Below are positions 1 to 11,600 of a stretch of 36,486 nucleotides of DNA, piece after piece. The position numbers and the translations under genes are program-made. Every line of letters begins with the position of its first letter. Position 1 is the stretch's first letter. The notes below the pieces were generated by a model. The model did not search any database, was not told where the DNA came from, and worked only from the letters and a program-made list of their open reading frames with translations. This DNA comes from Lingula anatina (lineage: Eukaryota; Brachiopoda; Lingulata; Lingulida; Lingulidae): NCBI RefSeq assembly GCF_001039355.2, contig NW_019775036.1, positions 112,986-149,471 on the forward strand, written 5' to 3'.

Positions 1-66
1 TCTTAACAGATTATCTCCACCAGATTCTTTTTCATTTGTTAGCAAAAATTGTTTTGCCTCTCTAAG

Positions 67-90
67 TTTATTTATTTATTTATTTATTTT
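67..90. repeat. (TTTA)n microsatellite
   Basis: About six TTTA units run in tandem, ending in a T run. Confidence 0.85.
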
Positions 91-1371
91 TGAAGTAATG
101 AAGTTTGCTTTGACATTAAAAATTCATGCAATATAGTAGTTATAAACCAAAACTTCAACACTCACATTTTTTTTCACATTCCATATGCCTTAAATATTAA
201 TTCCATGAACAATTACTGTTCTAGGAATGTATTTTGATTCCCATCCATCCAGGGTACTGTAAGGGTATATTATCATCCAAATACTGGAACGAGTTTTTCC
301 TGCATCTAATTATTCATTAATGCACCTACCTTGAGCTGATTTAAAACAATAAAAAAAACCCTTGAAATATATAAGATATCGGCATTTATATTTCTCATTG
401 CTATGTATAAGCATAGGCCACATAAAGTTTTCGTTGTAAATTCTACACCTTTCTATTTTGAGGTGAGATAGCAGTATGGGGTGTAACTTCATTCCTGAAC
501 AAGGTTTTATCATAAAAATGTTGACCACTATTCTTTGGGATTGAATCCCATACAGTCATTTTGATTTAAATGTTTTTTCTTATGCAGTTATGAGCCCCTA
601 CTCACATTTTTTCATAAAACAAAGGCTTCATTTTGCTTTGTCAATGATAAAATCTGAACTAAAATTGCTGACAGGGTTTTGGAGTATTAAAAGGTGTCGT
701 TAAATTGGCATTGAAACAATGTTCATGGTTGCTCAGGTAAAGGAGAAATTTGAGAAACTGATTTTTCCAATTTTACTCCAAAATCACAATTATGATGTTA
801 CCCATAGAATAACATGTTTGCAAATGTTAATTTATTTAATCACTGAACACTGAAGATTTATCTGTAATCCAAAAGAATATATGTAAGGCAGTAAATATTA
901 AGGAGTTTTTGGCAAAAGCTTACAGTATCCTTAAAGTGAAAGATGAATCATGTCTGCTATAAAACTCACAATATAAAACAAAAGTATAGCATTTCCTTCC
1001 TGATTTGAAATATATGTAACATGAGGAACTGTGTGATCACTTTTTAAAAATCCTAAAGCATGCACATTTTATTGGACTTTTTCAAATGATCAGATCTCCA
1101 ACTGGTTAAAAATGTATTTTGATTCACCCATACTTTTTATTTTTCAACCAACATAATTCCCAGATAATTGCTAGGATGAGGTCTTTGCTTCAACTGATTT
1201 GTGTCTTGAAATTCAGTGGTGTAGTGTTTATTTTATGATGACCGTAAGAGTAGAATATGTGGATGAGAGTATGGCATTATGTGGTAATTTGCAAGAACTT
1301 TTTCTGACAAAAAATTGAATGAACAATAAAACATGATGCAAATGGAAATCGTCCTAAAACAAGGCTGTTAG

Positions 1372-1538
1372 CAGGGGCGTATCCAGAGCTATTTTCTGAC
1401 AGTCTTCCAAATTATCTTTATTGATCCATCCTCCAATTTTGACCGTCTTCCAACAGAAAAATAAGATACCTTTTAATGTAAACTTGAAAATCTGACTGTC
1501 TTCTGGAAGACCCAGAAGACGGCCTAAATCCGCCCCTG
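1372..1538. mobile_element. MITE-like element, 167 bp, with terminal inverted repeats and 5-bp target duplication
   Basis: The segment starts CAGGGGCGTATCCAG and ends CTAAATCCGCCCCTG, whose reverse complement is CAGGGGCGGATTTAG; the outer eight bases are a perfect inverted repeat. It is flanked by a direct GTTAG on both sides (1367-1371 and 1539-1543). Inside are further inverted GTCTTCCA/TGGAAGAC-type motifs. There is no coding capacity. A start of CAGGGGCG suggests a non-autonomous hAT-like element, but hAT insertions usually make 8-bp duplications, so the superfamily is uncertain. Confidence 0.8.
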
Positions 1539-4029
1539 GTTAGCACTGCTTGACATTGTATGGGGCTAGTTCCCGACAGGAAGGGCGAAATTCTATGCAC
1601 CTGGGATGTCCTCTTAGAAAGCAATACAAAAGTGATATATGCAGAACATGTTTGTTATGCTGTAGACTGTAATTCCAGAGTTCTTAAGAGAAAACTGCCA
1701 GAAAAATATCTATGAATAAATTCTGTTACTAATCTGATATTGTTTCTCCTCTATATCCTGCAAAATCTCACTCAATTTTACACAGAGAGGAGAGACTTTG
1801 GGCTATCTCTGATGATTTCCATTAATCTTATGGGGACAGTTTGGTCCCAGCCTGCTATCTAAATATGTTGAAATTCTTGCAAAATTAATGAGAGAGATTG
1901 TGTTTTTCTGTGTTGAATGCCCTTTTTCCTTTCTGAAATTTGCAGTTTGAACAACAAAATGTGCATGTCTAGTCTATCAGATATGTTCATCAGTTCACAG
2001 TTTTTTTTTTCTTTCATAACCCTCTAACAATTTCCAATTATTGTAGGCAGAAATAAAGAGTTTGTTCCATGACATGGCATGATTGAAATAAAAATTGTTC
2101 ATCAAGAGAGTGAAGCATGTCAGGCATCCATAGACACGATTCCAGTCGCAAAGTGCTTTGCTGTAATTAAGTCAATTTGCATGCAGCCAGTCATGGGAGG
2201 CAGAACAAAAATGGTCTTATTAAGTACAGTTCTGCATATCCTTAAAAAGTCAAACTTGAAATATGCTGTTTTTAGTTCACATGCTGTCAGTGACCAGTAA
2301 AATTAGATGCCATAATAAAGAGGAAGGACCATTTTTTTTTTTTAATTCTTGGATATCTTTTAAGTGCTTGTTATCTATAGGCAAATGCAAAGTCTGTAAA
2401 GTTGGCTGGAGAGTGTTAATGTGCAAACGATCAATGGAAATTTGCTCGTTAAATCATGGTGAATTTGATAATAATTTCATTCCACATAATTAAGATTAAC
2501 AAAAAAATCAATTTACAGCTATGCGCCATATTGACTGACATTATTATTATTAATAACTGTTATTGATATTTTTGTTGTATTTATGCCATTTATATGCTTA
2601 TAATGGCAGGTGTTGTAATTTTTTTTTATTATTAAAACCAGCAGATGACAATGTCATGGTACTGTATACAAGGTGCCCTGCGATACTTGAACTGCCTGAT
2701 ACACAAGTTAACTATAGAGGCTTGTGTTCAGGTAGCACAGAAGGTGGTTTGATCCTGTGTTGTGTGATGTTGATCTCATACATATTTATATACTCCATTA
2801 CCATAAGTGCTTACCTTTTTTTTTTTTTTTTTTTGTTTGACTAAACTTTCAAGGGATTTTGCTCTCGGTTTGTTCAAGGGACATTTTCAGTGCTACAACC
2901 ATGATAAGTTGTTTAATCCAATACTCACACAGACTTCTACTGTGCAATGTTTTATTCATTTCTGAGTGTAACATGAAGTATATGATAAAGGTAATTTATC
3001 AGCTGAAAAGCCACAGAATGTGGAATTTTCAATTAAATTTTCAACTGTGTCTGTATCCAATCCACACTTGATGAACTGTCGCGCACTATTTACTGGCGAA
3101 TGATTCAGAAATCAAATCATTAATGAATATTTCATTGGTCCATGTAGAATAGATATTGGCCCTTAGATAAGTGATTGTAATCATTTAAAATATAGGTGTT
3201 ATTGCTGGGAGATCTCCTTTTGTCACATAATTGTTTTATTTCTTGCTGGGGATGTGCTAATTAGTCATAATTTACTTTTTCACAGATCAATAATTTCATG
3301 GCTTATCTACTTACATATCATCGGAGGCACTCATTTCCTACATACTTTGAAAGCTGTAAAGTAGTGGAAATCCCATGCTGTTCTCTTAATGTATCACTCT
3401 GATAAAGTGTCCTGCCACATTCTCTTCTGGATTGAACTCTCACTGACATAACAGATTCCCTGGGATTGTCAATGTTATACGTAACACCACAAACTGATAG
3501 GTCTATGCCCGGTGTCTTCTTTCAGTCACTTAAGGATTTCCCAGGGTAGGCATTGATAACTGATGGGACTCTGATCATAAAATTGCATGTAGCAGAGTAG
3601 TCAGTTTTAACCATGATATGTTAGACAAGGTATATATATTTGGGCTACATGGTATATTGATTGCAAGATAGTTTTGCTTGCGTCTGAATATCTTACAAAT
3701 GTTTCTCTCTGACATTGATAATTTAAGAATGAACAATAACATAACATTTGACACGCAACTGGAAATATTGATCTATAACCTACAATCTATTGTACAGTGA
3801 ATTTGTTCCATTGATTCTTGTTATTTACCTTATTTCTTTCTTTTTCTTTTTTTAAAAGTCTGAGACCCGATTTTTGCTGGCCCACGTAGTATTGTCTGAA
3901 AATAGTAATTATTTTCTCCAAATCAATTGAAGTTACTCATGTTTGGCTAGATCTTTTCAATTTCAATTTAGCCCTGTCCTCGTACATGAAATAACCTTGA
4001 TTACATTACTCCTAAATCTTGCTCTTAGG

Positions 4030-4170
4030 TAAAGCTGTTAAAGTTTATTACCTTTGTCGATAATGGAGGTTATATTTTTATGCCATTTGTTTGTCTCACT
4101 GTGAGTGGATAAGATAGCTCTGAAAGTTCTACACAAATTTTGATGAAAATTTCAAGATAGAGAGTTGTTG
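4030..4170. repeat. Possible dispersed repeat
   Basis: The segment runs AATGGAGGTTATATTTTTAT, then a GTTTGTCTCACTGTGAG stretch, then TTTTGATGAAAATTTCA. This order resembles a family of short repeats I recall from several invertebrate genomes. No second copy is seen in the window, so the call rests on memory and is weak. Confidence 0.3.
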
Positions 4171-4608
4171 AGTAGTATCACTAAATATAAGGCTTCTAAT
4201 ATTTTTAAAAGAATTATTTGCCCTTTATTGTTGGCAGAGGTCTGTAGTCTTGTTTTATTTGGTTAATTTTGTTGACAAAGTACAAGTGCACATTGTTTCA
4301 AATATTTTAATTACATCATAATTATGTACATTTTAACAGGTTATTTCACAACATTCTTTCAATGGTCACTTGTCTGCTTTGAATTAATTTGGTTTAATTT
4401 ATAATGGATTGTATAATTGCTTTTTTAACAGATATGCACAGTGGATATCTGTATGTGTTTTTAGTTTGAAACAATCTGAAGATTGTACAGATTTGATGTT
4501 GAAGACCATTGAAAATCATTCCCCTGTCTCATCATTAAGAGTACCCATTAAATCTATTATACACTATTTACAAAACTTTTTCTTAGTTTTTTTAATGCAT
4601 GCATAAAT

Positions 4609-4635
4609 ACACACACACACACACACACATACACA

Positions 4636-4699
<64 letters not shown>
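4609..4699. repeat. Compound (AC)n-(TC)n microsatellite
   Basis: About 30 bases of AC repeat, interrupted once by AT, pass directly into about 60 bases of TC repeat. A short open frame across it codes only HTHT and SLSL runs and is not a gene. Confidence 0.95.
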
Positions 4700-4700
<1 letters not shown>

Positions 4701-6827
4701 AAGCACATTGATATATTCAACTTACCATATTCCTTTCTAATTGCTGTATTGAATTATTCACCATCCAGTTTAAAAAATTCCTCCCTAGCGCCTTAATCTT
4801 GTTTTGTAAACTATCCTGTTTGGCATCACAGAGAATCACCAATCCTACTGAATCACGCGGTATTAGCTGTTACCTGGAAATATATGTGATTCCGTAGTCC
4901 TGACTGGTACATGTGACGAACCAATCACATACAGTGCAATTTGCACCAGTTTGTGTAGCAGCGATCAACTGGCTCTTCTGTCTAAGTCACACACAGTATA
5001 TGGGTAAAGTATAGGAGGATCGTACGCACTCTTTTTACCTTGTATTTTGTTAATAATGAATGTCTTGAAGCAAACTACTTTGAAGGCAATTTGACCCGGC
5101 TCACCTTGTGTGTGGGTATTGTGACTTTAATAAAAAGTGGGATTTATTGGGGGAGTTTTACGTCAGTTTGCATGGAAGATAGAGGGCGGGTGATTCATGC
5201 TATTAGATCCTATTTCACACAATCTTTGCAAAATTGTTCTGTGTCTGAGAACTGTTCTGTTCACATATACCTTATTTGCCAGAAGAGCATTAGCTTTGTG
5301 TCGTTCTGTTTTTTTTGTTTTTTTTCTAAAATATTTTGAGTTATCAAAAGAAAATAGGACATGAGCATTTTTTTAAAGAAGTGCTACCTTTTATTTCACC
5401 CAATGAAGGATAAGATTCTAAAGGAATTGCAAGGCTATTTTTACCTGTTTCACAAATGGAAAAACTCATCTTCTTACATTTGATATATTAGAAGACGCCA
5501 ATGCTCTATGCATGCAGGTGAAATTTGGTATCTGATTTAGACTTGTTCACACCTAATGATTTCCATCCAGTTTAGACTATAAATAGACTTTTCCATATCA
5601 ATTCTTGTTCTTTGCTATTCATAGAATATATATGATTTTAAACCTCACTTTTTGTCCTCGGCGAGTTGGATTTTGGAAGTAGAGATTTCTGCCCTTGAAT
5701 GAACTGCTCAGCTCCTCTATCACGCACCTTAACAAGGAAGAGACACAACTTGTGGACGGGTTTAATTTCACGGCCTCTATGTCAGAAGTTTGTTGCCATG
5801 TGATCATCTCTCCAACTTATGGAAAAAATTCTTTCACAAGATTTATTTATTTATTATTATTATTATTTTCTTTTGTTATCTGCAGTGCAGCCAAGAAGGT
5901 TTATAAATGGTAGTTGTTTTCTATTTTATCTGATCCTTTGCTTCTTCTTCTTTTACTTCTGACTTTTCACAGTCAAAGGATTACCACTGCAGGTTTGGAC
6001 TTTATGCTTGTTAGTTTGAACTTAGGCTAATATAGAATAATTATGAGATATTAGAAACTACTGATTTTATGGGTGAATAAAGGTTTAACCACAGATTGTA
6101 AGAATAAACTACTATCAGATTATGTACGATCCTCTGGGAAATTTCAGCTGGTGGTACTTGTAGATTTGTATCTTGACTGTCAGCTTGTTTTCCTTGAACT
6201 TAAACACTCAACTTGAAATATTTCTGCTATTTGTCCAGGTTCATTGGCTTAACAATATCCCTGGGATTGTTAATGAAGATACAGTGTTCTTTGGAAATGG
6301 CCGTCTGCTGGCTGTTCCCTCTTCTGATTTTGCATTTTTCATTTAAAAACATGTTTAATGCCTTGCATCAAGACATATTTCATCTTCTGATATCCTTGAT
6401 GTGTGTATATATATATATGTATAAAGCATGATTTCCTCTCCCTGATATTTCTTTGAAGTTCAAAACTATGAAATCCCCACCTGAGTTGACCTCTGCACTG
6501 CATCAGTGCATAGTTTCTCTCTTGGAACTGAATAAAGCACTTAATCTCACACCCCTTTAAAGTGCATGTATTTAAGATATGTATTGAAGTATTAATGAAT
6601 TAATCAAAATTACCTTTTTGATACATAAACTTGACACTGGCCCAAAAGGAATATACACGTGTATGTGTCACATTAACTGTTCATTATATTACAATAATAT
6701 TAGAATTCATGAATGTTTGGATAGGTCTCTGAGTTATGCCTGAGGTGGTAGGGTGAGCTGAGTGACTGGTCACATGACTTGCTGTATATAGCAGGGATGA
6801 AATTAGTCCGACTATTGGCTGATTTCT

Positions 6828-6854
6828 GACTTTTTGGGGAACCCAAAAAAAGTC
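6828..6854. repeat. Short perfect-stem hairpin
   Basis: GACTTTTTGGGG and CCCAAAAAAAGTC are inverted copies separated by about two bases. It sits in a segment (about 6790-6920) with several GACT/AGTC-type motifs that could be a small foldback element. No function is evident. Confidence 0.5.
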
Positions 6855-7037
6855 ATGGGCCTAGACAGCCTTGGACCCCACACCATATCCGACTTTTTCA
6901 ATAAATGGCTGATCCGTGAGATAACCTGCAATATCCATTTATTGCAAACACTCGATGACTAAGGTGAGCGTGTCACAAAGGAACCGGCACAGTCTCCCAT
7001 TATCTCGTCATTATTTCTATTAACTTCCTGTTCTACA

Positions 7038-7043
7038 TTTTTT

Positions 7044-7086
<43 letters not shown>
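7038..7086. repeat. T run followed by (GT)n microsatellite
   Basis: Eleven T are followed by 19 GT units. Confidence 0.95.
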
Positions 7087-7088
<2 letters not shown>

Positions 7089-8078
7089 ATGACAATGGTG
7101 AAAATGATATTGAGGGAATGTCACACAAGTCCTACAAAATTACATGTTAACTCCTTTGTGGTTAAATCCATATGTCATGACTGCTGGAAACAACTGTTCA
7201 TGGCAAAAAAAGATTACTGAATTTGCTGTAGAAACGTTCTGCAAGCACATGTAGTGCTATTATGACAACTTGAAACTGGGTTGGTTTAATATTCTTTATA
7301 CAATTAAATCATTGTAAATTGCAATAAAAACCACAGTCGCAGCAGTCCAAGTCCTGTAATACCTTGAAGCATTTCAGTGAAGTCAATAAAACAACAGGTT
7401 TATATGTTTGATGTAGCAATTCAAGAATGCTCACCTGTGTACCTGGAAATATTCTTCCAATGAAAGGAGGTTGTTCTGTGGCACTCTTGTAGCTTGAATA
7501 TCAATAATTTCTCATTAATGGCATATGATTGAATCTGACTGACATGCGGTATGCCAGCACCTTTTACATTTATAAATAGAATGAAACTTTGTATGTCTTC
7601 GTGAACTTGAGTTCTTTTGTACGCTACCTGTGGACTAATGGAACCATTGAGGTTATATATATATTTATCCACAATTGTTTTAATTCATTTGTCTTTTCAT
7701 CCCAGAGGGTCAATGGACAATCAATTTTCCAACCCTGTATGTAGTTGCTGAATTCTGTGTTTCTTGCATCCTTGCCCGGTGACTTCTTGATTATTATTGA
7801 TATCCAATTAGTTAGGTTTTTCTTTATTGTTAATGATATTTTTATTGCAGATTCAGTTAAGGAAAGCTTTGTCTGAACTAAAAGTACAAAAATTGCCTTT
7901 GGACCTAAAGATTGATTTATTGCCAGCAACCTTGTTAAATCGAAATGCATACACTTTAAGGCTATTTGAAATGAGAAAATGAGCTGCCTGCACCAATGCC
8001 CTGCAATTGTTGCTAGGGTCAAATTTTCTGAAGAAACATGCTCCTGCATTTTAACTTTCTGTTTACTATGCAACAGTC

Positions 8079-8135
8079 CCTTGTTATAAGAAGTCCTAGT
8101 GGTTCCTATCCTTGTTATAAAAACTCCTAGTGGTT
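8079..8135. repeat. 26-bp direct repeat, two copies
   Basis: The copies at 8079-8104 and 8110-8135 share CCTTGTTATAA at the left and TCCTAGTGGTT at the right and differ at two central bases. It is a small local duplication. Confidence 0.85.
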
Positions 8136-8699
8136 AATTTTTTTTAAAGGATGCCTGATGACCTCTTTTCCCCTCACTACCTTTTCTGTCTCAAGTTATC
8201 CATATGTTGACACCCACTATTGTGAATTCTCACACCCCAGTGCAGGCAGTTGATTAGACAGCTTATTCTTAGTGGCAGTTTATTGCACAAGAACTGAGCG
8301 TTTGACCTTAAAGAGAAATCCCAATATGTCTCTTGGGTCAGTGTCACAAAAATTAAAAAAAAAAATTAGAAGAAGAAGATAAAAAATGTCATAATTTCTA
8401 AGGCCAAATTTTAGTAAGTTTTGACCCTAGGAATATCAGTAGTAGTCCATTTGAGGACTTATTTTGTAAAAAAAAAAAGAAATGTTTAATTTTTTAGTGT
8501 TTTTAATTAGACTAAGTGTTTTGCTGTACATGTGTCTGTATTAAACATTTTAGCTTTTCATAATGAATATTGTAATCTGCCTGCCAGCCTCTAGTTTCCC
8601 TTAGCTTCATCTCTAGCAATGTAATAAATGGAAAACTGTAACTGTTACAGTGTTCTTAAAGCATTATATAATGTGAATATCCCATTTTTATTTCCCCAG

Positions 8700-11600
8700 G
8701 GCTCATCTGATTGACAAAAACGACCACCTGGCACTATTCCACATGGCTCTACAAGAAGCCATATTGAGACAGGTAAGATGTCTCTTATGTGTTCATGGCT
8801 TCTTCAATTTATTTTTTTTTAATATTAGAAAAGAATATTAGTTACTTTCTTGTATTGTAAATAATGTGAAATCTAGTTTTGTTTTTTTAAAAGGTTTAAC
8901 TATAACTTAGTGTTGATGGAATTTTCATTCCTCAAAGCTTTTTTTTTTCATTCTGATAGTTTTTACATTGATTGATGCCCCTTAGGTCCATCACTTGACT
9001 CTTAAGTAATTAACTATGTTAGAAGCAATGATTTAAAATTTGCATTTATATTGGAACTAAATAGGGGATGAAATTCCTAGATTTGCTTATGAACCAATGT
9101 GAGATAAAGTGGTCTTGAAAATAATTTATTATTTAGGGTTGTCAGGACAGTGGATGGTGTTTCTTTTAATTGGGAATGGGCAAGTGAATAATTAATAATT
9201 AAGAGTAATTTTTTTCTGAGATTTCAAAAGCTATATTCTTAAAGGTATTATTAGGTGAAGATATATTTACATATTACAATTGTATTACTTTCAATCAAAC
9301 AAAGTTTTTGGGAAGAGGTCAAATTTGCTATAATTGCAAATTTCTCTGAGATTGGTTAGGTTAATATACTTTCCAACTATTCAGGAAAATGGAATGACTT
9401 GTTTTTTGATTCATTGATTAATTTGTTATTTCATTCTTTCTGATGTTTTACATTTATGAACTGCTCTTTTTAAAAATAGAGTGTACTGTCGTTCTTGTTA
9501 TTTTATTGCACAGGTTCAGTTTAGTACTCTCCAGGAAAAAAATATGACTGCAATTATCCTTTGATGTGATAAAGCCCTCATATGTTTCATTTGCCCTCAT
9601 ATGTTACCATGAGCAATGTTTACCAGAGAAAAAAAAGTGGATTTTTGTTTGCATTTTTTTACAATATTTTGTACATCATGGAAGGAAAAGCAACCTGCAT
9701 TTAGCTCTTTTGAGAACTGAAATACTATTCATAGATTCAGGATTTCCTAGGGAAAATCACCACACATAACCCCACTTCACATACTTAAACACTCTATGAT
9801 AGTGTGAACTTGCGGTCAGTGTTGGGAAACAAAGGGTATAATATTATCTGCAGAGCAAACTAACCACTCAAATGTGAGTGTCATTTTATGATATGACGCA
9901 TGAAATAGATAGCTCAGTGGTCTGGGTGAAGGGAGGAGTATTGTCCATTGAATGCGGGGGAATTCTTATTGTTCTTAATGTTGACATTTCTGACATTTTG
10001 ATGGTGGTTTGGTTTAATGACTCTGGCCCTCTTGACCTTGTAATGATGAGAATTCTTGGAATTTGCAGATTTGGTAGTCGAGATAACCAGGCTAATTTCA
10101 GCAATGATAATGCTTTAGTCATTGTGTTTAGATGGTTATTGATATTTGATTGTTTCTTTGGTACTACTTATTTGAGGGGCTTCAAATTGTGACCAGGAAG
10201 TGTGAAGATAATTTGATTTTTTTTTCTCTTTTTTGAGAGAGGTGGAGGAATGTGCAGTTACTTTAAACATATATTGGAGTGCGATGACCTTGTGCTATAA
10301 ACACAATTTCTTTAATTTATTTTTCCCCCTAACTTAATGTCATTACCAGTCACTGGGGAAAGCAACACACCCAATTCCTCCAGTCCACAACTATTAAGAC
10401 TATTTTCTTGTAACAGTAATTACAGTGCACACAGCCCTCCTCGTCTTGGACCCTAATAACATTTGCAGTTTCATTTTCCCCACAGATTCCAGAAGCTCTG
10501 AAACATGTCCAGCAGGCATTGCAGTTACAGACTGACCACCTGCATTCCCTACACCTCCTGGCTCTGCTGTTGTCTGCCCAGAAGAGGGATGAGGAGGCAC
10601 TGGATATGATCAATGCTGCATTGCAGGAGTATCCAGAGGATTTCAGGTAGCCACTGGTCTAGGGGTGTGTTCACAGTGAAACTGTCATACGAACTCCATG
10701 GGGATAAGGAGATCAACACGCCTCCTCTTGATTCCAATGTATTCGTATTATCACCATTTATTTTTACTCCACTCAACTGCAGGAGGATGCTTGTTTATCA
10801 GTTAATTTGATTAAATTCAATGAGAGTCCCCTTGGAATGAGTGCAAATTAGCTAGTGCTATAGATTTATGGTGAATGCACCTTAAGGAAGTGTTCAGATA
10901 AACCCATCGCACTAGCTAGATCGAACCATCTCTGCAGGAGATTCTTCTTAAGTGCAATCACTGTCATTGGCTTAAATGTCTGACATGCTGCCTCATACTG
11001 CTAGGGGGTAACTAAGCCTAGCACACATGAAAGTTAATTACCCCCAAGCTACTCAAGGAGGCATGTCAGACAATGAAGCTGATTATACTGATTGCAATTT
11101 ACCAAGAGTCACCTGCAGAGTTGAATCGATCCAGCTGGTGTGATGGATTCAATCTGAATACGGTCTTAAAGTGTTAGGACCCTCCCCCCTTTCAAGCTCT
11201 TATATATACCAATGTGTGTTGCATGTGGTGTGCTTCGATACACACACATATGCAAATGTACATGTACACACATACTTGCACATAAACACAAAAAGAGTGA
11301 GAGAAACTTTCAGTTCAATTCAATATCCAAACTGCCTTTTTAAAGTAAAAACATCTTGTAAGTTCTTGTATATCAAGGAAAAAAATGTACAGTTGAAAAT
11401 TTTTATTGCTTGAGCTTGCAAAACATGCTATAACTATTAAATGATCTGTGCCAATCTCAGATCCAGAATTCGAATACCTTCATTGTCAGTTGCAAATTAT
11501 ACACCAAGTCTAACAATCTAACATGACATTTACCATTACCTGACTACCTCTTCTCTGGTAAATCGATGTACGTCGCATTGAAATGTTGATTAAGGATATA

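Larger units (their letters stand above)
1..8699. other. Noncoding stretch upstream of the first visible TTC7 exon
   Basis: No exon is recognisable here. The exon at 8700 opens with the last base of a split codon, so at least one TTC7 exon lies upstream. I looked for a donor preceded by the conserved family segment before the RAH motif and found none, so this is probably one intron longer than 8.7 kb. The stretch holds a short inverted-repeat transposon (1372-1538), a dispersed-repeat-like segment (about 4030-4170) and several microsatellites. The open frames here are short and AT-biased and show no family motif. Confidence 0.6.

Noticed and set aside
4599-4796. Open frames made of HTHTHT/SLSLSL, and the similar YIYIYI frame at 14819-15034
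   Set aside because: Microsatellite translations, not proteins.
7624-8073. 149-codon minus-strand open frame, the longest in the window
   Set aside because: No family motif, basic/Asn-rich composition typical of AT-rich noncoding DNA, no splice partners and no domain pattern. Probably chance.
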